In this document: in pieces, positions 26,401 through 36,490 of the stretch
Layout of the letters: every line of letters starts with the position of its first letter
How positions within the stretch are numbered: the first letter of the stretch is position 1
Assembly: GCF_001556185.1 (NCBI RefSeq)
Contig: NZ_LSIJ01000058.1
Span: forward strand, 1 to 64,000
DNA from: Sphingomonas sp. CCH10-B3
GTDB taxonomy: Bacteria > Pseudomonadota > Alphaproteobacteria > Sphingomonadales > Sphingomonadaceae
Length of the DNA: 64,000 nt
Reading direction: 5' to 3'
The notes under the pieces: generated by a model
Told to the model about the DNA's origin: nothing
Databases searched by the model: none
The model's input: the letters and a program-made list of their open reading frames with translations, nothing else
Program-made: the position numbers and the translations under genes

Positions 26401-27562
26401 CCCGCGCATCACCGGCGCGCTGCGGGCCAAGGGCGCACGGATCGAAAGCGCGCGTACCGGCACCGTGCTCACCAATGTTCAAGGCGCGGGCAATTTCAGC
26501 GGATCGGTGCTGCGGATCGACAGTTTTACCGCCGACGCCGGGCGGGGCGGGCGCGTTGCCGGCAGCGGCAGCTTCGATTTCGCGGCCGTCCACGGCTTCG
26601 GCATCGACCTGAAGCTGCAGGCCGAGCGTGCGGTGATGATCAACCGCGACGACATTGGCGCGACGATCACGGGGCCGATCACGATCCATTCGGACGGTGA
26701 CGGGGGACTGATCAGCGGCGACGTCGTGCTGAGCGCGAGCCGCTACCGCCTGGGGCAGGCAACCGCCGCGGCTGCCGTGCCCAAGCTCAACATCCGCGAA
26801 ATCAACCTGCCGGGCAGCGAGGACGAGGTCGACACCGTGCCGCTCAAGCCCTGGCGGCTCGATGTGTGCGCGCGGGCGCCGGATAGTCTCGACGTGTCGG
26901 GGCTTGGTCTCACCAGCCGCTGGTCGGCGACGATGCAGCTGGGCGGCATTGTCGAGGAACCGACGATTTCAGGCCGCGCCGACATCATCCGCGGCACTTA
27001 TGAATTTTCGGGCCGCGAGTTCGCGATCAGCCGCGGCACGATCCGCTTCCTTGGCAATTCGCCGCCCGACCCGGTTATCGATATCGCCGCCAGCGCCGAT
27101 ACGACCGGCCTCAGCGCGACGATCCGGGTGGCGGGGCAAGCGACCAAGCCCGACATCAGCTTCTCAAGCACCCCCGCGCTGCCGCAGGACGAATTGCTCT
27201 CGCGGCTGTTGTTCGGCACCTCGATCACTCAGCTATCGGCACCCGAGGCGCTCCAGCTCGCCTCGGCGGTGGCGGCGCTGCAGGGCGGCGGCAATGGGCT
27301 GAACCCGATCAATGCGTTGCGCCGGGTGGCGGGGCTCGACCGGTTGCGCATTCTGCCTGCCGACAAGACCATCGGGCGGACGACCTCGTTCGCAGCGGGC
27401 AAGTATATCACCCGGCGGCTCTATGCCGAAATCATCACGGACGGGCAGGGCTATTCAGCGACGCAGGTCGAGTTCCAGATCACGCGCTGGCTGTCGATCC
27501 TGTCGACGGTCTCGACGCTGGGGCGCCAGAGCGCCAACGTCCGCGTGTCGAAGGATTATTGA
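23453..27562 (+). CDS. tamB: Translocation and assembly module inner-membrane subunit TamB
   Basis: A 1369-residue AsmA-like protein with one N-terminal membrane helix (about residues 15-40, VAVIVALLLATAALALWLV). A very long repeated beta-strand body lines a hydrophobic groove across the periplasm. The C-terminal DUF490/TamB domain holds IIRGTYEFSGREFAISRGTI, DPVIDIAAS and DELLSRLLFGTSITQLSAPEALQLA, and the end AEIITDGQGYSATQVEFQITRWLSI is typical. The TTG start at 23453 sits in a TTGA overlap with the tamA stop. The size fits the 1,200-1,450 residues of the family. The stop overlaps the convergent ATP-grasp gene by 7 bases. Confidence 0.92.
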   Translation: MSEDTAPPPRRAPRLLRWVAVIVALLLATAALALWLVDTSIGHRFIADQIAAQRPASGLRFSVGRITGSVWSKATLIDVRVSDPKGPVLAVPRAELDWRPLAWLGNRLDINTLAIPEATLIKAPTLNPGQKRGPILPGFDIRVGGLRIDRLVVGPRVTGAQRVGRVVASGDVRNRRAMVQLAARIEGSDDIRLMLDAAPDADRFDIDLRATGRANGLLAKLSGIARPLALSIAGEGRWARWRGTAKGKVAGAEALDLALGNDAGRYTLAGTLALDRVVGGKAARIFAPRVTVQGAATLAARVLDGNLALRSRALAVDSSGAIDLATSSYRNLRTRVRVLDPASVVDRASGRAIELRAVLDGTFDTARFDYRLTADRVQFGGKEGFEVVRASGGGRLSRFPVAVPVRLEVGRVTGVDAMVGGILRNLSAQGILRATPALITGDNIPFRSDKLTGTLSLIVDLKAGRFDVGLSGGLRKFLIPGLGVVDVASKLRVVPAPGGRGALITGNATAQFVRLDNEFFASLAHGQPRITTALRQSTDGVLHFDNLLLTAPDIRITGNGYLRRDGSVHFEGSGTQRQYGPLVLKLDGRLERPTVDLKLARPNEALGLRDVTAHLDPTAEGFIFAASGGSTLGAFAGRGAILLPKGGTATIAIAALDVADMHASGSLRAVTGGFDGQLDVSGAARGTLAFAPVGKVQRIEAHLQASNAKVTDAARLRRGKLDLVALLDPDGVSIEAKAEGVGLRQGSLVLGRFNVDASLRGGTGTISAQLRGTRGRAFDIRLAADASPDRYSVTASGTIDRRPIALVSPAVVTRIGDGWRLGELSGDRMALDATLARMPLSVLDIGYPGLGLSGSASGKLAFAQSGDAAPTGRIDMTVKGLSRSGLVLTSQPVDMGLAGVLGADSLALRAIMASGGKTIGRAQARLSPLGQGDLVKRLANAGLFAQVRYDGPADTLWRLTGIELFDLSGPVAIGADLTGRVNDPRITGALRAKGARIESARTGTVLTNVQGAGNFSGSVLRIDSFTADAGRGGRVAGSGSFDFAAVHGFGIDLKLQAERAVMINRDDIGATITGPITIHSDGDGGLISGDVVLSASRYRLGQATAAAAVPKLNIREINLPGSEDEVDTVPLKPWRLDVCARAPDSLDVSGLGLTSRWSATMQLGGIVEEPTISGRADIIRGTYEFSGREFAISRGTIRFLGNSPPDPVIDIAASADTTGLSATIRVAGQATKPDISFSSTPALPQDELLSRLLFGTSITQLSAPEALQLASAVAALQGGGNGLNPINALRRVAGLDRLRILPADKTIGRTTSFAAGKYITRRLYAEIITDGQGYSATQVEFQITRWLSILSTVSTLGRQSANVRVSKDY

Positions 27563-28392
27563 ACGAGCGCCGCGACCAGTGTGTCGGCAAGCTTGCCCGG
27601 AACATCCTCGCCGAAATCGACGTAGAGGTCGGGCTCGATCGCTTCCAATTCCATCAGCGCGAGCCCGCCGCCGGGTAGGCGGATCAGGTCGACGCGGGCG
27701 TAGAGCGGCGCGACCGGCAGTGCCGCCAGCGCCTTCGCCGCGACTGCGCGGGCTTCGTCGCTGGCCTCGGCGCGCGAAAGCTGCCCGCCGAACTGCGGCT
27801 GAATGCGGAAGTCGCCACCCTGCGCGACTTTCCGGACCGCGTGGCTGAACGCGCCACCGATGAACAGCAGCGACAACTCGCCTTCCTCGCCCACAGCGGG
27901 GAGGAAGGGCTGGACGATCGCCTCGGCGAGCGGCTCGACCGGATCACCGCGCCGGACACGCGCCGTGCGATAGCTGCCGCCCGAGACTTGCGGCTTCACC
28001 ACCAGCGTGTCGACCCCAAAGCGATCGAACGCCGCCGCGACGCTCACCGCATCGGCATCGCCGAACCAGCTCGGCACGATCGGCACCCCCGCGCTCTCAA
28101 GCTCGGCGAGATAGGTCTTGCGCATGTTCCAGCGCAGCAGTGCGGGCGGGTTGAACAGCGGCGCGCCGTCCGGCCAGTCCGCCAGCACGCCCGCCCAGCG
28201 CGCCGCATCAACATGATAACCCCAGGAAAACAGCACGAGCGCCGCCGCGCCGTTGCCCGGCCCATCCGTCCACGGTCGCGGCGCCAGCACCAGCCCGCGT
28301 GCGGCGAAGGCGGCGCGATAGTCCTCCACCATCTCCACCGCTTCCGCCGCATAATCGCTGTCGGCGGCGGGCATCAGCATGTCGATGCGCAT
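27556..28392 (-). CDS. ATP-grasp domain protein (glutathione synthetase-like)
   Basis: A 278-residue protein with the layout of prokaryotic RimK/glutathione-synthetase-like ATP-grasp ligases. It has an N-terminal alpha/beta domain, LLRWNMRKTYLAELESAGVPIVPSW leading into the grasp, VVKPQVSGGSYRTARV as the ATP-binding Lys and loop, and RVDLIRLPGGGLALMELEAIEPDLY with the metal-binding Glu residues near the C-terminus. Such enzymes join a carboxylate to an amine or thiol using ATP; the substrates are unknown. It starts 5 bases after the stop of the aldehyde dehydrogenase, so the two form an operon. Confidence 0.8.
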   Translation of the reverse strand: MRIDMLMPAADSDYAAEAVEMVEDYRAAFAARGLVLAPRPWTDGPGNGAAALVLFSWGYHVDAARWAGVLADWPDGAPLFNPPALLRWNMRKTYLAELESAGVPIVPSWFGDADAVSVAAAFDRFGVDTLVVKPQVSGGSYRTARVRRGDPVEPLAEAIVQPFLPAVGEEGELSLLFIGGAFSHAVRKVAQGGDFRIQPQFGGQLSRAEASDEARAVAAKALAALPVAPLYARVDLIRLPGGGLALMELEAIEPDLYVDFGEDVPGKLADTLVAALVQ

Positions 28393-28397
28393 GGCGA

Positions 28398-29822
28398 TCA
28401 GGCAGGCGCGCCCATGATCGTCTTCACTTCCATGAAATCGACGAGGCCGTACTTGCCATTCTCACGGCCATTGCCCGACTGCTTGTAGCCGCCGAAGGGC
28501 GCCGCGCCATCGGGGCTCCAGCTGTTGATCGTGACGAGGCCAGCGCGCAGCCGCGGCGCCACCTTCGCCGCTTCGGCCGGATCGCCCGAGATCGTTGCCG
28601 ACAGACCGTAAGGCGTGTCGTTGGCAATCCGCACGCCTTCGTCGAGGCTGTCATAGCGGGTGATCGTCGCCACCGGGCCGAAAGTTTCCTCCTGTGCGAT
28701 CCGCATGTCGGGGGTCACATCGGCGAACAGGGTCGGCTTGATGTAATAGCCCGAATTGCGGCCGTCGGGGCGCCCGATGCCGCCCGTGACGAGCGTCGCG
28801 CCCTCGTCGATCGCCGACTGGATCAGCCCCTGGATCTTGTCGAACTGCGCCTTGTTGACGACCGGGCCAATGTGCGCGCCCATCTCCGCCGGATCGCCGA
28901 CCTGCGTCGCTTCGAACATTGCCTTGGCGACCGCCGTCGCAGCTTCGACCTGCGATTCATGGACGAGCAGCCGGGTCGGCGCGATGCAGCTCTGGCCGGT
29001 GTTGGCGAGCACGCCCATCAGCGTCGGCGGCAGCACCGCCTGCAGATCGGCGCCTTCGAGCACGAGGTTGGGCGCCTTGCCGCCGAGTTCCTGATGCACG
29101 CGCTTGACCGTCGCGGCGGCGGCTTGCGCGACCGCAATGCCCGCGCGGGTCGAGCCGGTGAAGCTCACCATATCGACGTCGCGGTGCGCCGACAGCGCCG
29201 CGCCCACGCCGGGGCCATCGCCGTTGACGAGGTTGAACACGCCCGCGGGTACGCCCGCTTCGTGCAGGATTTCGGCGAGGATGACCGCGCAGCTCGGCGC
29301 TTCCTCCGACGGCTTCAGGATCATCGCGTTGCCCGCCGCGATCGCCGGCGCGACCTTCGCGGTGATCTGGTTGAGCGGCCAGTTCCACGGCGTGATCATC
29401 GCCACCACGCCGATCGGCTCATGCACCACCTTGGCGCGGCCGAGCTTTTCCTCAAACGCGAAGTCGCCGAGCGCTTTCAGGGTCGAGATGAAATGGCCAA
29501 GCCCTGCAGGCACCTGCGCGGCGCTGGCGAAACCGATCGGCGCGCCCATTTCCTCGCTCACCGCCTTGGCGAGATCGGGCATGCGGCGCTTGTACACGTC
29601 GATGATGCGGGTCAGCAGCGCGCTGCGCTCCTCGATGCTCGTCTGCGACCAGCTTTCGAACGCGCGGCGGGCAGCGGCCACGGCCTTGTCGACATCGGCC
29701 GCCGAGCCCAGCGTAATCTCGGTGCAGGGCTGCTCGGTCGCCGGATTGATGACGTGGTGGCGCGTGCCGCCCTCGCTATCGACCCAGGCGCCGTCGATAT
29801 AATGCTGCGTGTAGCTCTGCAT
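28398..29822 (-). CDS. NAD(P)-dependent aldehyde dehydrogenase
   Basis: A 474-residue soluble enzyme that oxidises an aldehyde to its acid. Landmarks in order are PWNWPLNQITAKVAPAI, MILKPSEEAP, FTGSTRAGIAV, the general base in HQELGGKAPNLV, and the catalytic cysteine in NTGQSCIAPTRLLV, then EETFGPVATITRYDSLDEGV. The ATG at 29822 follows GGAGG with a 6-base spacer. A frame extending to 30080 passes through non-coding sequence and is rejected. It resembles the broad aldehyde/betaine-aldehyde group, and the specific substrate is unclear. A 13-base inverted repeat lies about 95-145 bases upstream. Confidence 0.92.
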   Translation of the reverse strand: MQSYTQHYIDGAWVDSEGGTRHHVINPATEQPCTEITLGSAADVDKAVAAARRAFESWSQTSIEERSALLTRIIDVYKRRMPDLAKAVSEEMGAPIGFASAAQVPAGLGHFISTLKALGDFAFEEKLGRAKVVHEPIGVVAMITPWNWPLNQITAKVAPAIAAGNAMILKPSEEAPSCAVILAEILHEAGVPAGVFNLVNGDGPGVGAALSAHRDVDMVSFTGSTRAGIAVAQAAAATVKRVHQELGGKAPNLVLEGADLQAVLPPTLMGVLANTGQSCIAPTRLLVHESQVEAATAVAKAMFEATQVGDPAEMGAHIGPVVNKAQFDKIQGLIQSAIDEGATLVTGGIGRPDGRNSGYYIKPTLFADVTPDMRIAQEETFGPVATITRYDSLDEGVRIANDTPYGLSATISGDPAEAAKVAPRLRAGLVTINSWSPDGAAPFGGYKQSGNGRENGKYGLVDFMEVKTIMGAPA

Positions 29823-30161
29823 CCTCTGCCTCCGTGTTTTCGAGATTACGGTATGGCGGATAGATGGCGGGGCGGGAAGCGGGTTGCAAGGCGAAACCGG
29901 TGAGGTGGGCAAGCAGCTTAAGGTCACGAAAGGCCCTGCGGTTGCGGGCGGAGGCGTGACCTTAAGCCGGGATTGTCGCCCGGTCGCAAGCACATAGCCG
30001 CCTGATACTCCCGAAAAGGACGGGGTTTCGACGCGCCCCATGTGCGGCACAGTCCCCCCAGACCCGCGCGCGAGCCTCATAACGTGCGCACCTTCGGGCT
30101 GTACCGTTCGCTGTAATCCGCCCGCGCCGCCGCGCTTCCCAGATTTTGAGCCGATCGCCGG
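29823..30161. other. 339-base gene-free region with a perfect inverted repeat
   Basis: This region separates the aldehyde dehydrogenase start from the 3' end of the TIR-like gene, both on the - strand. It contains GCTTAAGGTCACG at 29916-29928 and its exact reverse complement CGTGACCTTAAGC at 29955-29967, spaced by 26 bases. That is the only strong structure; the rest shows no coding potential I trust and no tRNA. The repeat could be an operator for the aldehyde dehydrogenase, a terminator-like hairpin for the TIR transcript, or the edge of an inserted segment. Confidence 0.6.
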
Positions 30162-31100
30162 TCATTTGACGTAAATCTCTTTCAGCTCGCTCCCCCGATA
30201 GGCAATGTCGCATTCGGCGCTGCCCGAGCCATCGGGCTCGAATGACGCGACCCGCGCGCGTACGACACGCCCCAAATGATTACGCGCGGCGAGCGTGCAC
30301 AGCCGGTCTGCTTCGGCTTGAGCCGCCTTCTGCGAGCCCGCATACAGCGGCAGCGTTTGCGTCGTTTGCTTGTTGACCGCTGTTTCGCGCATCTGGCAAT
30401 TGGCGAGAAACTCGGTGACGCTCGCCTTCCAGCCACTGCCGCTGTGCTTGTTGGCAAAGGTGTGCATCGCTTGGCAGTCACGTGCGTCGCGGGCACGCGC
30501 AAACTCGGCGGCGACGGCATGGTCCATTGCGCGCTCAAGCGCGTCGTCGTTCCACAATGACCAGACAGTAGCTGCCGTGCCGAGCAGGGCGAAGAAACCG
30601 ACGATGGCGACCCAGCCGCGAGCGCGGATCAATTGCCAAATCGCGGCGGGCGGCGGTGGGTCCTGGCCGCTGACCTTGCGCGCGGCGGCAACCGCGATTT
30701 GCGCCCGGTGAATGTCTCCGAACAGGAAGCGAAGGATGACACCGGGTTTGCAGCGCCAGCCGAACGCAGGATAGATGGTCGATCCTGCCATTTCCGGCGG
30801 CGTTGCACCGCGATCCAGCTCGATCGACACCGCCGTCTTGCGCGCGAGCAGTTCGGCACCGAGCTCACGCAAAGCCGCACCTTGCGGCGCCGACGTGGCG
30901 TTACTCCAACAGAACAAGACGCAGCGGCTCGTGCGCGCGAGCCGCGCCACCTGCACCCATTCAGGCGTTTGTGGCGCGGGGGCTTCGATTCGCGTCGAGT
31001 GCACGCCAGCGACCTTGGCCTCGTGCAAGCCGTCCAGCACCATTTCGGCGCGCGCACGGTCTGCAGGGAGCGCGAGAAGAAAAATATCGAGCGGCGTCAT
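30162..31100 (-). CDS. Membrane-anchored TIR-like domain protein
   Basis: A 312-residue protein. Residues 1-115 resemble a TIR/SEFIR-type flavodoxin fold: first strand DIFLLALPADRARAEMVLDGL, central RTSRCVLFCWSNATSAPQGA, helix ALRELGAELLARK, then VSIELDRGATPPEM. One membrane helix follows (about 162-183, GWVAIVGFFALLGTAATVWSLW). A C-terminal domain of about 125 residues with several Cys is predicted outside the cytoplasm. A catalytic NADase glutamate cannot be confirmed. The start overlaps the stop of the TPR gene as ATGA, so the two proteins are made together. The assignment to TIR rests on pattern recognition only. Confidence 0.6.
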   Translation of the reverse strand: MTPLDIFLLALPADRARAEMVLDGLHEAKVAGVHSTRIEAPAPQTPEWVQVARLARTSRCVLFCWSNATSAPQGAALRELGAELLARKTAVSIELDRGATPPEMAGSTIYPAFGWRCKPGVILRFLFGDIHRAQIAVAAARKVSGQDPPPPAAIWQLIRARGWVAIVGFFALLGTAATVWSLWNDDALERAMDHAVAAEFARARDARDCQAMHTFANKHSGSGWKASVTEFLANCQMRETAVNKQTTQTLPLYAGSQKAAQAEADRLCTLAARNHLGRVVRARVASFEPDGSGSAECDIAYRGSELKEIYVK

Positions 31101-33028
31101 CGCCGTGTAGCCTCCAAAGCAGCTTGCTGCCTGATCAGCGTCACGATACCCGCTTGTAAAGGGGCGCTCATGTCGATGTTGCGCGCTAGCATCGCATCGA
31201 TCTGGCGCGCTGCCCTGGCCCATGTGAACCCGGGCGCACCAAGGGATGCAAGCCCTCCCAACGAAACAAGCAAGTTTCGCTGGGCCAAAACCGAAGCAGG
31301 TTCCAACTTGGCAAGCCGATCTGAGATTTCGAATTTGCGGTAATAATAGGGCAGGGCGCTGCGCTGGTCACCGCGCATGACCAATGCGCCCCCAACCATT
31401 TCCAGACTGAGCAGCAGGTCTTGCTGCGCCTCGATCGACGACGCATCCAACGTGGCCAGCTTTTGTGTGATGTCGAGGCTGCGTTGAAAGTGATCGAGCG
31501 CAGCGGCCAACTCACGGCGTTGCACAAAAATGCTTCCGGTCTTGATCAGACTGATCGCCAAATCGCGCTTGGCCTCGGCGGAAGAGGGGGCCAGCTTGGC
31601 GAGCCGCTCTACAATGTTGAGGCTGCGTTGATAGCGCTCGAACGCGCCAGTCAAATCTTGGCGCGAAAACAAGACATCACCGATCTTGTTCAGGCAGTTC
31701 GACAAATCCCGCTGCGCCTGGGAAGATGAAGCGTCTCGTCCGATGAGCCGCTCTGCAATGTCGAGGCTCCGCTGATAATAGGCAGCGGCATTTGTCAGGT
31801 CTTGGCGTTCCTCGAACATCTGCCCGACCTTGAGCAGGGCAATCAGGACGCCGCGCTGAGCCTCGATCGAGTCTGGATCAAGCCTTACCATGCGCTCGCG
31901 AATGTCGAGGCTGCGCCGATAGCGTATGAGGGCACCCGCCAAGTCTCCTCGTAGCGCTAATTGGTTCGCAACATTTTCGAGGCTGCGACTCACGTCCAAT
32001 TGAAGCTCGGTCGATGTTGGGTTCTGGACCGCCAGCCGCTCTGCAATCATGAGACTTCGCTGATATTGCGCATAGGCGCCCGGCAAGTCGTGCCGCTTTT
32101 CCAGCACATTGCCGACTCTCATGATGCTGAGCAGCAAGTCGCGCTGCGCCAGAACAGAGGATGGATTAAGCTTCGCCTGCCTTTCATCGATTTCGAGGCT
32201 GCGTCGATAGCGTTCGAGAGCGCCGGACAAGTCTTGACGCAACATCATAATGTCCGCGTCAAAGCTGAGCGCGACGGATCGATCACGTTCGCCTTGTGCT
32301 GTTTGCAACGCCATAGCGGCCGCGCGCGATGCGTCATCGAGCCGTCTTTGGTCACGGTAGAGTCGCCCGAGCGTGATCCAGTCCCAATGATTCCCAGCGC
32401 CGCCGGCGACGACTTGCTCCCAGTCCTCGGTGACTTGCGCGATCGTCAAATTACCCTTGTTGCGCTGGTTTAGCGTTTGCACGGCGGTATCGCGCCAGCG
32501 GGCGGCGTTGCGGACGGCCGCAGCGCGGGCATCTGCGGCTGCTTCGCGTTGAGCGGTCAGACGAAGAAGGTCCCGCGCCTGACTAGCAGCTTGCGGCGTG
32601 TCGAGCAGCAGCAGCTCGAGCGCAGCCGCGCCATCGCGGGTCTCGAAAATGCGGGCGGACGCTTCTGCAAAGCGATCCCTTTCACGGGCGAATTCGGCAT
32701 CCCGTGCGGCGAGCCTGTCGTTCCATGCAGCCTTCTCAGAGGCAAGGCGACGTTCGAGTTCGTCGGCGCGAGCGCGGGCGGCAGCAGCGGCGCCGCCGGC
32801 GGCTTTGCCTTGAAGCCGCAGACGGCGCAATTCGCCGTCGCGAGCGATGATCATCCGCCTTTGCTCATTGAGTTTGGCGTCATGCGCCCGCTTCAGCGCT
32901 GCCTCGCTCGCGGCAGACTGAAAGGTGATCGATTGGACCAGATAGGCCTCGCGCGACGTCAGCGCCGGTGCCGCCATTGCGCCCGCTGGCGCCAATGCAA
33001 CAGGAAGCAGCCACATGATGGTGCGCAT
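31097..33028 (-). CDS. Exported coiled-coil and tetratricopeptide repeat protein
   Basis: A 643-residue protein. The signal peptide MRTIMWLLPVALAPAGAMA is followed by a long coiled coil (about residues 35-200, rich in Ala, Arg and Glu). Six to seven near-perfect 48-residue repeats cover about 250-600, each with a core like LAQRDL....VG.VL..R.DL..A...YQRSL.I.ERLAKL. The regularity makes a rod or superhelical scaffold for protein binding in the periplasm likely. Base composition is visibly less GC-rich than in neighbouring genes, hinting at acquisition. It forms a two-gene operon with the TIR-like protein, whose outer domain is its natural partner candidate. Confidence 0.8.
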   Translation of the reverse strand: MRTIMWLLPVALAPAGAMAAPALTSREAYLVQSITFQSAASEAALKRAHDAKLNEQRRMIIARDGELRRLRLQGKAAGGAAAAARARADELERRLASEKAAWNDRLAARDAEFARERDRFAEASARIFETRDGAAALELLLLDTPQAASQARDLLRLTAQREAAADARAAAVRNAARWRDTAVQTLNQRNKGNLTIAQVTEDWEQVVAGGAGNHWDWITLGRLYRDQRRLDDASRAAAMALQTAQGERDRSVALSFDADIMMLRQDLSGALERYRRSLEIDERQAKLNPSSVLAQRDLLLSIMRVGNVLEKRHDLPGAYAQYQRSLMIAERLAVQNPTSTELQLDVSRSLENVANQLALRGDLAGALIRYRRSLDIRERMVRLDPDSIEAQRGVLIALLKVGQMFEERQDLTNAAAYYQRSLDIAERLIGRDASSSQAQRDLSNCLNKIGDVLFSRQDLTGAFERYQRSLNIVERLAKLAPSSAEAKRDLAISLIKTGSIFVQRRELAAALDHFQRSLDITQKLATLDASSIEAQQDLLLSLEMVGGALVMRGDQRSALPYYYRKFEISDRLAKLEPASVLAQRNLLVSLGGLASLGAPGFTWARAARQIDAMLARNIDMSAPLQAGIVTLIRQQAALEATRR

Positions 33029-33103
33029 CTCAATCCCCCCACGGAATTGGTACTAAATTGACTGATCGCGCCCGGGCTGCGCAAGCGTGATTTGCTAAGC
33101 GAC

Positions 33104-33138
33104 GAAAACGGCGCGGGATACCGAAGCACCCGCGCCGT
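33104..33138 (-). terminator. Intrinsic terminator of glnA
   Basis: ACGGCGCGGG (33108-33117) and CCCGCGCCGT (33129-33138) form a perfect 10-base stem with an 11-base loop. Read on the - strand, the stem is followed by TTTTC, which gives a classical factor-independent terminator 25 bases after the glnA stop. Confidence 0.75.
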
Positions 33139-33162
33139 GAATTGACGAATATTAGAGAATGT

Positions 33163-34575
<1,413 letters not shown>

Positions 34576-34675
34576 GAAATGATCCTTTCAGCTGATGATG
34601 TTGCCGAGCCGATCGAAACGACTCGGGGGCGCATTCAAAACTCGCGCGCAGTTTGGAAGAAAATGTTGCAGCGCG

Positions 34676-35209
<534 letters not shown>

Positions 35210-35275
35210 TTAAAGGATTATTGGCGCCTCCCGGGGCAATGGTAAAAGCCGGACACTGCGGGCGGGAGCGAGTGA

Positions 35276-36436
35276 ATGGCAAAGCGATTCGAGCCGGTAA
35301 AGGACTTGGTCAGCGATCTGGAGGCGCCGCCGACGGTCCGGCGCTTCGGCAGCGGCTGGTACTCGGGCTTCTTTGCGCTGGTGCTGGCGATCACCGGGCT
35401 TGGGCTGGTCGCGGTGCTGCGTTGGCCTGGCTGGCTGTCGACGCCCGAGCTGGTTGCGTTCGAGCAATCGAGCTGGTTCCGGCCGATGGTCCATATCGTC
35501 CTGCTCGCCAGTTACGCGCTGGCGTTGCTCAGCCTGATGCTGCGGCCCGTCAAGGTGCTGGGCTTCAGCGCGCTGGCGATCGGGCTGAGCGCCGCGCTGC
35601 TCGGCGGCGCCAATGTCACGCCGCGCGAGACCGCCGATTGGGGGATTTTCTTCGGGATCGACTTCTTCATCGTCAATCTGATCGCGACCGGCATCATGTT
35701 CGCGCCGATCGAGCGACTGTGGCCGCAGCGCCCCGAGCAGCGGCTGTTCCGCGTCGAATGGCGCGAGGACCTGTTCTATTATCTGGTCAGCTCGATGCTG
35801 GTGCAGGTGTCGACCTATCTCGCGCTGGCGCCGTCGACTTGGCTCAACGCGCATACCGATAGCTGGAGCGCGATGCGCGCCGCCGTCGCGTCGCAGCCAT
35901 GGGTGCTGCAGTTCATCGAAGCGGCGCTGATCACCGATTTCGCGCAATATTGGTTCCACCGCGCCTTCCACCGCGTGCCGTTCCTGTGGGGATTCCATGC
36001 GGTCCATCACTCGGCCAAGTCGATGGACTGGCTGGCGGGCGCGCGGATGCATCTGGTCGAAGTCGTGCTGCTGCGCGGGGTGACGTCGCTGCCGCTGCTG
36101 ACGCTGGGGTTCCTGCCGTCGGTGATGCAGGCCTATGTCGCGCTGGTCTATGTCTATTCGGCGCTGGTCCACGCCAATCTGCGCGGCGATTTCGACCGGC
36201 TGGGGCATTGGCTGGTGACGCCGCGCTTCCACCACTGGCACCACGGGCTGGAGGAAGAAGCGATCGACGTGAATTTCGCGATCCATTTTCCGATCTGGGA
36301 CAAGCTGTTCGGCACTTTCCACATGCCGCCCGGCCGCTGGCCGCAAGGCTATGGCGTGCCTGAGCGGGTGCCGCAGGGCTATTGGCGCCAGTTCGCCTAT
36401 CCCTTCGTGCGCAAGCAGCCGCCAGAACTGGGCTGA
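35276..36436 (+). CDS. Sterol desaturase / fatty acid hydroxylase family protein
   Basis: A 386-residue membrane di-iron enzyme. Five or six hydrophobic segments surround three histidine clusters in order: WFHRAFHRVP, FHAVHHSAKSMDW and the late RFHHWHHGLEEE, which together hold the iron ligands of the family. Such enzymes hydroxylate or desaturate sterols, carotenoids, sphingolipids or fatty acyl chains. In sphingomonads a role in modifying membrane sphingolipid or carotenoid is attractive, but nothing here proves it. It stands alone, divergent from glnB and convergent with a LysR gene. Confidence 0.87.
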   Translation: MAKRFEPVKDLVSDLEAPPTVRRFGSGWYSGFFALVLAITGLGLVAVLRWPGWLSTPELVAFEQSSWFRPMVHIVLLASYALALLSLMLRPVKVLGFSALAIGLSAALLGGANVTPRETADWGIFFGIDFFIVNLIATGIMFAPIERLWPQRPEQRLFRVEWREDLFYYLVSSMLVQVSTYLALAPSTWLNAHTDSWSAMRAAVASQPWVLQFIEAALITDFAQYWFHRAFHRVPFLWGFHAVHHSAKSMDWLAGARMHLVEVVLLRGVTSLPLLTLGFLPSVMQAYVALVYVYSALVHANLRGDFDRLGHWLVTPRFHHWHHGLEEEAIDVNFAIHFPIWDKLFGTFHMPPGRWPQGYGVPERVPQGYWRQFAYPFVRKQPPELG

Positions 36437-36490
36437 GGGGCGGGCATCAACCATGACTCTGCCAGACTTGTCGGGCAGTTAGTCGATCGT

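Noticed and set aside
28299..29903. 534-residue + strand frame opposite the aldehyde dehydrogenase
   Set aside because: Antisense to a well-conserved enzyme, Arg/His-rich and without domains.
29823..30080. N-terminal extension of the aldehyde dehydrogenase
   Set aside because: It runs through the spacer and the inverted repeat, has no ribosome site, and the family start lies at 29822 after GGAGG.
31300..32300. DNA tandem repeats of about 144 bases as a mobile or satellite array
   Set aside because: The period matches the 48-residue TPR units of the encoded protein, and codon positions vary between units, so this is protein-level repetition.
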